Origin: Enchytraeus crypticus
Taxonomy: Eukaryota > Annelida > Clitellata > Enchytraeida > Enchytraeidae
Direction of reading: 5' to 3'
Assembly (NCBI GenBank): GCA_905160935.1
Contig: CAJHZI010000664.1
Coordinates: 906,501 to 970,500 of the forward strand
Length of the DNA: 64,000 nt
Below are positions 54,088 through 62,034 of the stretch, piece after piece (positions within the stretch are counted from its first letter, which is position 1; each line of letters begins with the position of its first letter). The translations under genes were made by a program, and so were the position numbers. The notes below the pieces were generated by a model. It searched no databases. It saw nothing but the letters and a program-made list of their open reading frames with translations, and was not told the DNA's origin.

Positions 54088-56036
54088 AAATTAATTGTGG
54101 ACTATTGGCTAGCGTTAAATAGTTTCTGTTAGCTGCCAACAATTAAGCATCAAATTAAAGTAAAAAGTCTCCTAGAATTTTTATTATTGATCATCATCAT
54201 CATCCTCCCTTGAATCCCGGTTTAACCTGGTCAGGATACAAATAGACTATCGCAAATCCTCTCTGTCCTACACCACACCACCAGCCAATCCCCTATTTGA
54301 GACTTTTCCATTCGTTGAAATTTTTGTAGCAATTTCTGGAGCGTAGGCGCTCGCCAACCGAATGCCCTTTCTGACGTTGGTATGGATCTTAGTGCTTTTG
54401 TCGCCTTGTACGACACGTGCAGTCACCGGTTGGTCAATTCTTCAAACATCCCGGACACAACACGGGGAGAATTTCAATTATTGATGAGTAGATTAATCTG
54501 TTGAAGTATAATTTTTTTATTCAGTGACGATTTTATTATATGCTTCGTTGGAGGTAACAGCTTTTTCAACTTTATTTTATTTGAACTGTAATTGTGTTTT
54601 CTAGGTTTAAGGTCTTAAAATGTAAGATTCTTATTCAACGCAATCTTGGCCTTGAACTGTTTTGATCTCGCTTTCTCTTATAGTCTTTGTACACTTAGTC
54701 GTCAACGTGTGGTGTTTTGGCGTCTTCTACCGAGTCTGCCCGAGATGTCCCTGACATTGCCTTATGACAAGGAACCGGACATTAAGTTCTTATTGATATT
54801 GATTGATTATTGATTAATGTAGGACACGGCACTAGTCAATTCCATTTCTAGTTCTGCCCTTTTCTAGTTCTAGTACCTCTCCAATTCTCTGATTACAAAA
54901 TTCTGGGGAAAATTAAATTGTCACTTCCACAGATTAACAATATATGTATGTTATTTTATGTAGGTATTAATTCTATAAATGTTGCCAGTTTGGATATCTA
55001 AAGTGAATAGAGAATTTTTCTTATTTATTTATATTGCTAGTTATTGTTTTAACCGTTTTCCTGATATGTGCTTTTTTGCATTTATCCCACTTTTCTGCAG
55101 GGTCCGCTTGTCGACATGCTTGTCTCCATTTTGCACACTCGTGAACATCTTCCAGAGTTACGTTTACTATATCTTCAATTATTCAATCCAGCCAATGCTT
55201 CTTGGGTCTCCTTCTCTGACGACGGTTTCTGCATACAGTTTCATCACTATCTGGATCACCGAATGGTTGCCGCTTCTTATTACATGGCCGTGTACCAGCG
55301 CAGCCTTTCCTCTCACATTTTTTCAGTTATTGGCGTTACTCTGACAGACGTCATTAAAGGGAACGTGGTCAAGTCTTGTTCGACCATGACTTCACCACCT
55401 CATCCTCATTTCCCTGGCGTTATGCTGGTTCCTGGACGTTGCTAACCAATGTTCCGATACGCACAACGCGACAGGTCTACTGAAATACTTTTAAACTTTG
55501 TCCTTGAATCGGATAGGCACAGAGGACTCCAGTAATCTGCCACCACAGAATTTGCTAGGGCCCTGGCGTCTGGGAGAGAGTCACCGTCACTACTGATGAC
55601 TGAGCCGCGATACTTAAAGCGCATCACTTTCTGGAGGTCTTCCCCGTCAATGCTTATTATTCCGGTTGTTTCGGGGTCCCACTCCAAGTATTCGATCTTC
55701 CATTATGTTCAACCGTTTTCACTGAACCGATCCTTCCATCTCTGTGTTTGGAGCTGTAGCTCTTGTTGTTACTCTTGCTCGCCAGGAGAACATCTTCAGC
55801 ATAAGGAACTCTCTATTATGTGATATTAATAGCGTATCCTAATTTGTGGAAAATATTTGTGAAGAAATAGCTCTTAGGTGTATGCTAACTATCAACTAAT
55901 TATATAGTCATCATCCTTTTACCTTTGAATTGTTCATGATGTTGCAGAGCCGACAGCTAGTCCAGGGGATATCTGTATAATAGGAGACAAAAATTCGATA
56001 ACATTGATCTTCGAACTCCAGAAAACGTCAGGTTGA
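37569..56036 (+). CDS. TNF-receptor-superfamily-like type I membrane receptor (12 exons)
   Basis: Joined exons give 1014 bp and 337 aa with all eleven junctions in frame. Residues 1-25: signal peptide (MLQILVLGVCFCY). Residues 42-116: Cys-rich ectodomain of about two TNFR repeats: CCKKITCKKG, ARCVPCRSGTYKNFESAS, KCLLHWICS, then REGNATSNTVCEC, the typical end of a TNFR module with an N-glycosylation site (NAT, 107-109). Residues 117-169: Ser/Thr/Pro-rich stalk. Residues about 173-197: one membrane helix (TIIIVVIIVIGVLVGVCLYI), then a basic stop (RRRKFLRKK). The tail of about 130 aa shows no death domain and no clear TRAF-binding motif. It is built from six short exons, five of 48 bp, all phase 1-1. 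Expected at the cell surface; ligand unknown. Exact orthologue not recognised. Introns are full of LINEs. Confidence 0.85.
37880..38135 (+). mobile_element. LINE-D C-terminal fragment
   Basis: RKSWIGHIL, IEVIEGRMEGKRGRGRPRLG, MLDDLKTHSYVEMKRKSENR and EEWRRYIPWTC with stop, then CAGTGAACTAAGAGAG. This is the conserved C-terminus of a widespread LINE group with GKRGRGRPR; the clade name is uncertain. In TNFR-like intron 1. Confidence 0.85.
38728..39935 (+). mobile_element. LINE-A copy, 5'-truncated, in TNFR-like intron 1
   Basis: Starts within reverse transcriptase motif B (GVPQAP..LG), then DHELYADDTQMYTCFTPNSY in another frame (YADD), the 241-residue open frame 39072-39797 (MRNLGVILDKHLTFHEHITK, RRIRPYMSRETAATIGAAIV, LDYCNSLLLNLPGCEI, HAAPQIWNSLPSNLRKSSFE) and the 3' tail with (ATTGTTGTT). 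A CR1/L2-type C-terminus. Its tail ends about 20 bp before the exon 2 acceptor. Confidence 0.9.
39955..40089 (+). CDS. TNFR-like exon 2: Cys-rich repeat
   Basis: 135 bp, phase 1-1: FQPELCLSEGMEARCVPCRS, GTYKNFESASTLMGSKCLLH, WICS. Acceptor TTATGCTTAG|GA, donor TCAG|GTTTGC. The reading frame from the preceding LINE-A tail runs into this exon, but that is chance. Confidence 0.88.
40203..40263 (+). mobile_element. Rep-GAT head, left half of a copy split by LINE-A
   Basis: CTGTGTTGGTCCGGGTTGTT, TGAAGAATTGATCTACCGGT, GACTGCTCATGTCGTAA, the 5' end of the family. The rest resumes at 42555. Confidence 0.8.
40264..42552 (-). mobile_element. LINE-A copy, longest in the window
   Basis: Minus strand, 3' tail (AATTGTTGTTGTTGTT) at 40270. 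A 494-residue open frame, 41894-40410, spans the reverse transcriptase: NYRPIYNLSYISKLTERIVL, LCMLDLSAAFDTIDHNILLE (motif A), YGVLQGSVLGPILFNLYTAP (motif B), DHELYADDTQMYTCF (motif C), LNPSKTEFLLVG (motif D) and the HAAPQIWNSLPSNL C-terminus. A second open frame, 42315-41932, carries the linker upstream (KKEYYSSLVSKAVNVKRLWK). One frame change between them. The endonuclease is missing (5' truncated). Sits in TNFR-like intron 2, antisense to the gene. CR1/L2-like; few breaks, so fairly young. Confidence 0.92.
42555..42775 (+). mobile_element. Rep-GAT right half of a copy split by LINE-A
   Basis: CGTAGAAGGCGACTAAGGCA, CCATACCAACGTCAGAAAGG, AGCGCCTAGGCTCCAGAAAT, TCTCAAATAGGGGATTGGTT, GTTAAACTGGGATTTAAGGG and a (GAT) tail. 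Continues the half at 40203-40263. Confidence 0.85.
42893..42960 (-). mobile_element. SINE-t fragment
   Basis: Inverse 3' part: TTAACGTCGGTTTTTTTCTC, GCGATATCAGTGATGGACGA, GCCCAG. Truncated. Confidence 0.5.
43190..43475 (+). mobile_element. Rep-GAGA copy, diverged
   Basis: CCCGTGTTGTGCCCATGACA, GAAGATTAGATCAACCC, GAAGGCACTGGGAGTCCACC, TCTGAAGATATTTTCCCCTA, GGTATGAAGATGTACCTTAG, GACAGAACACTAGGGAGA. Lies 200 bp before TNFR-like exon 3. Confidence 0.75.
43682..43834 (+). CDS. TNFR-like exon 3: end of Cys-rich repeat and stalk
   Basis: 153 bp, phase 1-1: QKGLKISREGNATSNTVCEC, DAARGSVRDPSNPSDNPTEC, LWHPDDVSIK. Acceptor TTTGCTATTAG|CT, donor AAGG|GTTTGT. Confidence 0.88.
44310..44376 (+). CDS. 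TNFR-like exon 4: stalk
   Basis: 67 bp, phase 1-2: HSITSYPTRAISLESTTEIK, D. Ser/Thr-rich, likely O-glycosylated. Acceptor GAAACGCAG|GA, donor ACGG|GTAGCC. The phase-2 end is matched only by the membrane exon. Confidence 0.8.
45710..45880 (-). mobile_element. SINE-5S copy
   Basis: Minus strand: GAACAAAGTTAAGCCACGCC, ACATCCTGTTAGTACTCTGT, GGGTGATCACCTTGGAAGAC, GGTTGGCAGCTTTG. The TTAGTACT, GGGTGA.CACCTTGGAA and GCAGCTTT elements keep the order of 5S rRNA. In TNFR-like intron 4. Confidence 0.8.
46040..46250 (+). mobile_element. LINE-D 3' remnant
   Basis: GATTCTTAGGTTATTTAAAG, CGGATGTGGACATGAAGAGG, GATAGAAACGAGTCGAGGTG, TTATAAGCCATGGATCTGCC, AGTAGACGGTGCACTTGGAG: the same 3' end as 37990-38110, decayed. 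Confidence 0.7.
46589..46710 (+). CDS. TNFR-like exon 5: transmembrane segment
   Basis: 122 bp, phase 2-1. LGTLTTIIIVVIIVIGVLVG then VCLYIVRRRKFLRKKDLEST: one helix of about 22 hydrophobic residues and a basic cytoplasmic stop. Acceptor ACACATAG|CTT, donor ACTG|GTAGGA. Confidence 0.87.
47742..47815. repeat. (TA)n microsatellite
   Basis: Pure TA for about 72 bp in TNFR-like intron 5. Confidence 0.95.
48017..48073 (+). CDS. TNFR-like exon 6: first tail micro-exon
   Basis: 57 bp, phase 1-1: G, SPESRSSKSSVGESLLPT. Ser-rich. Acceptor TTTTTAAG|GC, donor ACAG|GTAATA. Flanked by AT-rich intron and then LINE-D. Confidence 0.78.
48100..48835 (-). mobile_element. LINE-D reverse transcriptase N-terminal fragment
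   Basis: Minus strand: GPDLMKEEISKAITEIKIRK, VKFLKELVGETLQRLVNVYS, DFTRSVTIPITKKENSVNCL, DYITISLISQASKIILKIIK (start of the fingers), and, at 48100-48250, pieces of the EQGNEVFICFVDFEQA-type motif A region. In TNFR-like intron 6, antisense. Confidence 0.8.
48872..49156 (+). mobile_element. Rep-GAT SINE, full length
   Basis: CCGTGTTGTGTGTGGGTTGT, TTGAAGAATTGATCAAACAG, GACTGCACATGTTGTAAAAG, ACCAACGTCAGAAAAGGGAT, GCGCCTAGGCTCCAGAAATT, TCTCAAATAGGGGATTGAAT, GTTAAACTGGGATTCAAGGA, then (GAT)n. Confidence 0.85.
50461..50508 (+). CDS. TNFR-like exon 7: 48-bp micro-exon B0
   Basis: Phase 1-1: D, DENIKGNLRKSESLN and G start. Acceptor TATTATGTGCAG|ATG, donor CAATG|GTTGGT. Acidic/basic and serine-rich; the same exon recurs at 53559 and 53848 with changes only in four codons. 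Confidence 0.8.
50612..50660. repeat. (CT)n microsatellite
   Basis: Follows the B0 unit; the same CT tract follows each B unit downstream. A second CT run lies at 50825-50872. Confidence 0.9.
51029..51148. repeat. Two adjacent palindromes
   Basis: 51029-51106: arms CTCTAATTCTATTTCTTAAT and its inverse around (TA)n. 51109-51148: a perfect 40-bp palindrome with half ACTTGACTTAATATCATATA. Lies in the intron between micro-exons B0 and A1. Confidence 0.9.
51765..52172 (-). mobile_element. LINE-C C-terminal fragment
   Basis: Minus strand: [52 protein letters not shown] and, past a frame change, FNLQ/CRLKTH pieces, the same protein as 29230-29500. Abuts the start of duplication unit A. Confidence 0.8.
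52558..52605 (+). CDS. TNFR-like exon 8: 48-bp micro-exon A1
   Basis: Phase 1-1: SVDIGLAVKGSELNS. Acceptor GATTATGTGCAG|GTAG, donor CAGTG|GTAGGT. Aligns base for base with the B exons, so A and B descend from one exon. Confidence 0.78.
53106..53153 (+). CDS. TNFR-like exon 9: 48-bp micro-exon A2
   Basis: Same as A1 except one synonymous base (GCC/GCA, Ala). Phase 1-1, identical splice sites. Confidence 0.78.
53307..53361. repeat. (CT)n microsatellite
   Basis: Pure CT, followed by a partial B-unit 3' flank (AACTCAGCATTTGTAACTTT) at 53362. Confidence 0.95.
53559..53606 (+). CDS. TNFR-like exon 10: 48-bp micro-exon B1
   Basis: Phase 1-1: DDEDIEGKLPKSESLN. Acceptor TATTATGTGCAG|ATG, donor CAATG|GTTGGT. 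Confidence 0.78.
53848..53895 (+). CDS. TNFR-like exon 11: 48-bp micro-exon B2
   Basis: Identical to B1 in all 48 bases, with identical splice sites. Confidence 0.78.
54000..54088. repeat. (CT)n microsatellite
   Basis: Impure CT run that ends the B array. Confidence 0.95.
54187..54472 (-). mobile_element. Rep-GAT SINE, full length
   Basis: Inverse family order: (ATC)n, CCTTGAATCCCGGTTTAACC, GCCAATCCCCTATTTGAGAC, GGAGCGTAGGCGCTCGCCAA, CTGACGTTGGTATGGATCTT, GTACGACACGTGCAGTCACC, GGTTGGTCAATTCTTCAAAC. In the last TNFR-like intron. Confidence 0.88.
54635..54815 (+). mobile_element. LINE-F 3'-end fragment
   Basis: GATCTCGCTTTCTCTTATAG, GTGTTTTGGCGTCTTCTACC, GATGTCCCTGACATTGCCTT, ATTAAGTTCTTATTGATATT, then GATTGATT. 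Forward counterpart of 32980-33226. Confidence 0.7.
55060..55800 (-). mobile_element. RTE-like LINE C-terminal fragment
   Basis: Minus strand: EWDPETTGIISIDGEDLQKV, MRFKYRGSVISSDGDSLPDA, then PITEKM, EERLRWY and NVTLEDVHECAKWRQACRQA, DPAEKWDKC. This is the post-palm and C-terminal region of RTE-type LINEs. Several breaks; dead. The plus-strand open frames over 54979-55445 are antisense shadows of it. Confidence 0.85.
55948..56036 (+). CDS. TNFR-like exon 12: terminal exon
   Basis: 89 bp: E, PTASPGDICIIGDKNSITLI, FELQKTSG, TGA at 56034. Acceptor GATGTTGCAG|AG takes the phase-1 end left by every tail exon. No domain recognised. This exon rests on phase and splice context only. Confidence 0.62.
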
Positions 56037-56094
56037 ACATCTGCAAAAATTCTGCTGAGTCATACGAGATTCCGTCCACTGATATAGAGACGAA

Positions 56095-56100
56095 AATAAA
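56095..56100 (+). terminator. Candidate polyadenylation signal of the TNFR-like gene
   Basis: AATAAA 59 bases after the stop codon. Confidence 0.45.
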
Positions 56101-56344
56101 ACGCATTAATGATTGACAGATGACTGTCAATCATACTTTGCTAAAGTCCATTGCTGGCGTTTAGCAGAGTATAGGTTTATATACAAGTAGGTATTCTACA
56201 AGAAAAAAATGGTAGTGCTATGGCAAGATCTTACGGTGCACTTTACATGGCGCCGGGTTTCTTCAGTGTAGCTGTTGATGAAAGTTATACCGTTTTAAAA
56301 TAATTGAGTGTAATAAAAAGTACATGCTGCTGTACATGTATAAC

Positions 56345-56600
56345 TGTATTGCCGGGATCACTGAAGAATAGACCAACCGTAAACTGCTCATGTCATAAGA
56401 GAAGAGGCGACTGAGCAAGAACTTACGAAGGAAATGGGGAACCACCTCAGAAGTCATATTATTTCCAAGCTAAGGGCTACATTAAGATGTGGGTAAGCAT
56501 AGCCTTTTATGAAGGGATCATCTAGATTATCGATGTAGTAGGAATGTGGACCTTGGACTTTGCCACTTGGCTGAACACTAGCGAGAGAGAGTGAGATTCC
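56345..56600 (+). mobile_element. Rep-GAGA SINE copy
   Basis: TGCCGGGATCACTGAAGAAT, AGACCAACCGTAAACTGCTC, GAGGCGACTGAGCAAGAACT, GGGGAACCACCTCAGAAGTC, GTAGGAATGTGGACCTTGGA, GAACACTAGCGAGAGAGAG. Confidence 0.82.
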
Positions 56601-57347
56601 TGAATTAAGATTTATTTATGATTTATGAATTAAGGTTACATAAAGTGTGCGTTCATATCTGCTATTGAGGAGTGCATTATGATGTTGCCGTCTATTTTGG
56701 TATCATCGTATACCATAGTATCTATCATCGTATATTATGAAGATACTCCCTATCATGTGGCCTTAGCTGATATAATGTTTATTTTATAGATCTTGTATTG
56801 CTAATAATATCAATATTTTCACTGCTGTGTTTCGTGTTGATAAATGTATGATCTATATTGAGATAAAATCAGACGTAATGCCGTGTGATAAATGCAAGAG
56901 CAAATAGTTGTGTATTTATAATGCACTATTTTTACTTTTATATATTTACTTTTTTATTTTATTTTATATATTTTTTTTTATATTTTATATATTATTTTAT
57001 ATATTTACTTTTAAAAAGCAAAAAACTGAGTAAAAGCGCTGTCCCTTGTCAGAACTTCAACTGGAACCGTAATTTAAATATCATGTAGGGGTTAAGTGAT
57101 ATCCAAACGGAGGGTCTGCCCCTGCCCAGATGGCTTCATCGGATCATAGGTTTAGTTTTGCCCACCTTGTTGTACCCCCAGTTCCTTGTTCTGTTACCAC
57201 CCTGCCTGATAGGCGCTTAAGTCAGGCTAGACGTCGGACTATTAGTTTTACACGTCTGCAGTATTCTTCTTATATTAAATCATATCTTGCTCGTTGGTTA
57301 AGCACAAGTGTTTAGAGCGTTTCTCTATTTGCCCTTACTGCAACTAG

Positions 57348-57468
57348 AGCGGGTTTAAGAATAATCCTTCATCATACTGGGCTTTCTAATGCTATCTGAA
57401 GTTTTTTAAAGTGATCGCTCATTCGAGTACTAATAGAGGCCAGCGGTGCTTAACCTACCACCTAATCG
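57348..57468 (-). mobile_element. SINE-5S copy, truncated
   Basis: Minus strand: TAGGTTAAGCACCGCTGGCC, TCTATTAGTACTCGAATGAG, CGATCACTTTAAAAAACTTC, then the tail GGATTATTCTTAAACCC. Its 5' end abuts the 3' end of the LINE-D copy at 57470. Confidence 0.65.
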
Positions 57469-57469
57469 T

Positions 57470-58570
57470 GTCTCTCTCATAGTGCACTGCCTGTTGGCAG
57501 GTCTATGGCATATAACTCCACATATTTCTATCCTCTGCCTTTCTCTTCATATTAACATAAGAATTAGATATCAAACATCCCAAGCCTCGGTCTCCCTCTA
57601 ACCTTTTTTCCTTCCATTCTTCCCTCAATTACCTCTTTCAGCAAACCATTGACTCTCAGCATATAACCCATCCGGTTCTTCTTTCTAATCCCTATTATAT
57701 CTATCAATTTTCTATTTATGTCATCCCTATTTTGCACTTGTTCATTCTTAATTTTGTCACTCCATTTGATCTTCTCTACTCAATAGCCACATTTCGAATG
57801 CTTCCAGTTTCCTAAGACCCTCCTTCTTGACGGCCATATTTCACAACCGTAGAGTAGCATGCTCCACACTAAAGTCATAGCAATCTTTATCTTTGTGGCT
57901 TTCTTCATACCTCTTGTTAGTACATTCCTTTGCGTGAGGCCTCCTTTGCGTGAGCATTTCTACATTTTATTCTATTCCATATTTCCCATCTTCTATTAAT
58001 GTGTGTCCTAAATATCTGAAACCCTTTACCTGTTCTAACTTCGTACCGTCTATTTCTATATTGACTCTTCCTCTTTTTCTAGACACTCATGTTTTTTATA
58101 TTTTAATTTTCATTCCATGCTTTAATGCAGTAGGCCTACTGTTCAGGCCATCCACAATATTTTGTAAACTCACTTCACTACTAGCAGTCATACCATACCT
58201 TGATCATCGGCAAATCTGATATCCTTCGTAAGTTTACCTCCAATTTTTATTCCTTCTTCAATGATATCCATTGTTTCCATCATCACTGCCTGTGCTAAAT
58301 GTTAAATAAAAGTGATGACATGCAACTGCTTTGTCTTACTTCTCTTCCTATTCCTTCTTTTGAGAACTCCTATTGAACTTTGATAGCTGCCTTTTGGTTC
58401 ATGTACAGATTCGTGATTAATCTTCTATCTCTGTAGTCCACTCCAATTTCTCTCAAATTTCCTAACCCATTCACCCTGTGAAAAGCTTCCTCAAAATCTA
58501 CATAACATATAAAAACCTCATTTCCCTGTTCTAAGCTGCTTTCACATGTGACTCACATTACCCTTTTTTT
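57470..58570 (-). mobile_element. LINE-D reverse transcriptase C-terminal half
   Basis: Minus-strand pieces in order: EQGNEVFICYVDFEEAFHRV (motif A), GIKIGGKLTKDIRFADDQ (motif C FADD), KLEQVKGFRYLGHTL-type, LWSMLLYGCE, GVKKMNTF-type and the 3' end AGTTATATGCCATAGACCTG, CCAACAGGCAGTGCACTATG. Many stops; dead. Longest LINE-D piece in the window. Confidence 0.78.
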
Positions 58571-58692
58571 TATTATTTTTAATCTGATTATTGATGAATG
58601 CTATAAAATAAGCATATTTTTCTATAATTAGAAATTTCCATTGCATTTCATTTTTGCTCTTGTATATCTAAAATAAATGTAAATAGCTTTAG

Positions 58693-58757
58693 ATCCCCGT
58701 CACTGACATCGCTTTCGAGTGAGGAAACTGACGTTAACCTTAGCTTTACCAGCTTTT
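58693..58757 (+). mobile_element. SINE-t 3' half
   Basis: CCCCGTCACTGACATCGCTT, TCGAGTGAGGAAACTGACGT, TAACCTTAGCTTTACCAGCT. The tRNA-like part is missing. Confidence 0.75.
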
Positions 58758-58924
58758 TAGTTATTTGTCATATATTTACCAGTCATTGTCCCTGTAGACT
58801 GTTGATTAGTTGAAGTATTGTTGACTTGTCAAATCATTTTATCCTGTAACATAATACCTCTCGCTACTATCTCGCTTGTTTATACTGTTGAATATTGAAA
58901 ATTAACTTGTTTTAGTTTGATTTT

Positions 58925-59063
58925 TTTATTATATTCTCTTCAGCACGTGTTTTTTTTCAGATCGTTTGGGGTGGTGAATCGATTTGTAATGACGTGTGAT
59001 GGGGAGACGTCCCTGAAATCATCCTTGTATGAGGAAATGGACGTTAAACCTTTATCATTATTA
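58925..59063 (+). mobile_element. LINE-C 3' end
   Basis: CAGATCGTTTGGGGTGGTGA, GGGGAGACGTCCCTGAAATC, GGAAATGGACGTTAAACCTT, TATCATTATTAT, then a T run (59067-59109). Confidence 0.82.
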
Positions 59064-59064
59064 T

Positions 59065-59107
<43 letters not shown>

Positions 59108-59113
<6 letters not shown>

Positions 59114-59292
59114 CGGTGTAAAGAACCTGGGGTTTGATAAAAACGATTCAAGCAATACGTGCTGAATCGCCGCGCGGCTACTCGAGGTCATCAATCGGCT
59201 TAAAAGAATTGCTGAAGCAGACTGCATTAAATCTTTGCAAAGTCATGGAAAGCCTTTGCCAAAGAAAAGATGTCTCTCGCTTATCGCCGGTG
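59108..59292 (-). mobile_element. REL-type LINE 3' fragment
   Basis: Minus strand encodes [30 protein letters not shown] and a stop, then the 3' UTR ending CCCCAGGTTCTTTACACCGG. It lies tail to tail with LINE-C. Confidence 0.75.
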
Positions 59293-59364
59293 ATTATTAT
59301 TATTATTATTATTATATAAGATTGACTGATTTATAGTATTTATTTTGTTATTATTGTAGATTAA

Positions 59365-59905
59365 TTGGGTTTTAAGAAGGACATGAAAAATAGAGGATTG
59401 ACTGATGATATGGTGTGAGAAAGAGAGGGTTGGAGAAGATCTATTCTTATCCCGACTGTAGTTAAACTAGGATTTAAGGGAAGATTATGATGAAGTTTAA
59501 CTTGGTTTTAGTTAAATTTTTTCATTCCGTTGTTTCTAATTATTCTCTGTGCGCCACTTTTTCTATATCTGCACTCTTCAACTCTATTAACGAATTAATT
59601 AATTTAACTAATTATTCGCAATCATTCTCAACCTGTTATGTTCGGTTGTTTGACGAATAGACCAACCGGTGACTGCACGTGTCGTAGAAGACGACTAAAG
59701 CACTGAGATCCAAACCAACGTCAGAAAGGGCTTTCGATTGGTGAGCGCCTAGGTTTCAAAAATGCTACAAGATTTTACAAAACGAATAGAAGAGAGTATA
59801 GGGGATTGACTGATGATATGGTATGGGATATAGAGGAGTGGAGAAGGCCTATTCGTGTCACGACCCTAGTTAAACTGAGAATAATGGGAAGAAGACGAAG
59901 AAGAA
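59365..59905 (+). mobile_element. Two Rep-GAT copies in tandem
   Basis: A 3' half at 59365-59500 (GAGGATTGACTGATGATATG, CCCGACTGTAGTTAAACTAG) and a longer one at 59637-59905 (GTTCGGTTGTTTGACGAATA, GACTGCACGTGTCGTAGAAG, ACCAACGTCAGAAAGGGCTT, GACCCTAGTTAAACTGAGAA). Confidence 0.75.
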
Positions 59906-60628
59906 TTAATTATTCGCAGTCACAGTCAGGATTTAAGAGTGTTCATTGGTAGAAAACTCAACAATTTCTTTGTATGATCTCCCGAGGAGACGAGCAGTAG
60001 GCCTACTGACTTGCTGCTAGCTTTGTGTGATGAAGACTGTAATAATCTTGAACTAGTCTTTGTAACGGTAGCTTGAGTGTGTCGAGTCGTCTTGAAGAGA
60101 AGCTTTATGACCTTGAAGCTTAAGACACTTCAATCGACCTATTATCATTAGCCACAGTTCAGCGGTGTATTGATTTTTATCAGGAATGTCTAAGTAGCTC
60201 AGTGTGTTGAATGATTAGTGTCATCATTCGAGTGTAAATTGCTTTAATTCGTATTGTTGATGGATGTTAAATCTGATAAAATTGATAATTAACTATATTT
60301 CCTAGCAGTGACTATTAAACCTGTACAGTATATCAGATCTTAAACGTGATGGGTTATCACTTTGTGTTATCATTTCTATATAGTATGTCTAATTGTCTAA
60401 TTTCATTTGAGTCAGATGTATTGTGTGTAATATTTTTCTTCATTGGTTGTTTACATTTTAACTGACCGTTCATTCGCTGTCACCGATGTGCCTTAAGATA
60501 TGAAAATTGCGTTAACTCAACTTGCAGGGTTTTTTGTGAGAGAGTTGTCCAGATGTCGTTGACTGGTCAAAACTTACAGTGTACATACATTCTCGGGCTA
60601 TGAACCAAATCTTTTGATCTGTTTTATA

Positions 60629-60639
<11 letters not shown>

Positions 60640-60663
<24 letters not shown>

Positions 60664-60830
60664 TAGTGCACTGCCTACTGGCAGGTCCATGGTATATAAC
60701 GCCTCCACTCATCTCTTTGTTCCGTTTTCCTCTTCATGTCCACATATGAGAGGGTCTTTAAATCATCTAGCAGGCCTAGTCTCGGCCTGCCTCTGCATCC
60801 TACCTTTTTTTGTATAAGAAACAAATTGTT
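60640..60830 (-). mobile_element. LINE-D 3'-end remnant
   Basis: Inverse: (CT)n, AGTGCACTGCCTACTGGCAG, GTCCATGGTATATAACGCCT, then decayed coding sequence (GCAGGCCTAGTCTCGGCCTG). Confidence 0.7.
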
Positions 60831-60834
60831 ATGG

Positions 60835-61900
60835 CTGGTACACAAGAAACTTTACCAGATGTAGCCTCGCGTCAATGTCTACCACTGCCAATATCTTTTA
60901 TTTGTAAATTAATTTTATGCACAAATATTTTGGCATGTGCTAGCATCAATTTATTGCTAATTCTCAAAAAATAAGTGAAAATTGTAAATTTAAGTGGATG
61001 TTGGAACCTACAACCCGTATGAATTATAATTTTGAGTCTTCACGTCAAAACTTATTTTCTACTGTGTGATATGATATTCAATACTTGTTATTCCACTGTT
61101 TTGTACATATAATATAAAACATATTACTGCTGTGAAAATTGTGCTTGTATACTGACATTTTAAGTATTTGTTTGTGCCATTTAATCAATGCTTTTTAATA
61201 GTAAACTTATAATTACGTGAAGTATTTTAAATACTTCCATGATTCTTGTACTTTAAGAAGTAGCTGGAAAGTTTCTGTGAGAGTAGTCATGATAGGTACT
61301 TTGTTGTCATTAATATTTTTATTTTTGGAACTTAGTAACTTGACATTGAATCTCCAGTACCAGAGCAGGGGTCTACGTCTACTACATATAACAGCCGGCG
61401 GAAATACAATTTCTTAAATACAATACCTCCAAATACAATTTATAAATTCAATACCTCCAAATACAATTTAGACCTATGTAAGTGTGGTTTCGAAATCTCC
61501 CGACTTACAAAATGAATATTTCTTTGCTGTTACATTGAAATTAATTCTTCATTAAAGTACTTATGCATTAATTGAGTTTAGTAGATAACTATAGAGTTAT
61601 TTTAGACTTATCTTAAATTTTTGCATTTGTCGTTTATAAAAGCATTTAGTTTTTGTCGTGGACTAAATCGTTGAACCCAATAGACTGCTCTTTTAGGTCA
61701 TAATTGAGGATAATTGCCTCTGCAACGGAACTTTTGACTCGTGTGGCATAGAGAATGCTTTAAGGTCGATCACGATAATTTATGACGATTTCTGCATATA
61801 TGATTGCTTTAAGCATAGTGTATTTTACTGCTTTAAACTTAGTTTGTTTTGCTTTTAGCGTATTTTATTGCACTGTTTAATATTTATTGTTAATTGATTA
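60835..61900. other. Gene-poor stretch
   Basis: AT-rich; no exon or repeat family recognised. Confidence 0.4.
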
Positions 61901-61904
61901 AAAG

Positions 61905-61992
61905 AAAATTGCTACAAAAACTTAAACGAATGGATAAGAAAGTCTATTCGTATCCCGACCCTGGTTAAACCGGGATTTAAGGGAAGATGATA

Positions 61993-62033
<41 letters not shown>
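61905..62033 (+). mobile_element. Rep-GAT 3' end with (GAT)n
   Basis: GCTACAAAAACTTAAACGAA, GTCTATTCGTATCCCGACCC, GGTTAAACCGGGATTTAAGG, then about 16 GAT units. Confidence 0.82.

Positions 62034-62034
<1 letters not shown>

Noticed and set aside
54979-55344. Hydrophobic plus-strand open frame resembling a membrane protein
   Set aside because: Same antisense LINE; hydrophobicity comes from the complement of charged codons.
55068-55445. 125-residue plus-strand open frame after a good-looking acceptor, as a further TNFR-like exon
   Set aside because: Its opposite strand reads NVTLEDVHECAKWRQACRQA and DPAEKW, the C-terminus of an RTE-like LINE. The plus frame is an antisense shadow.
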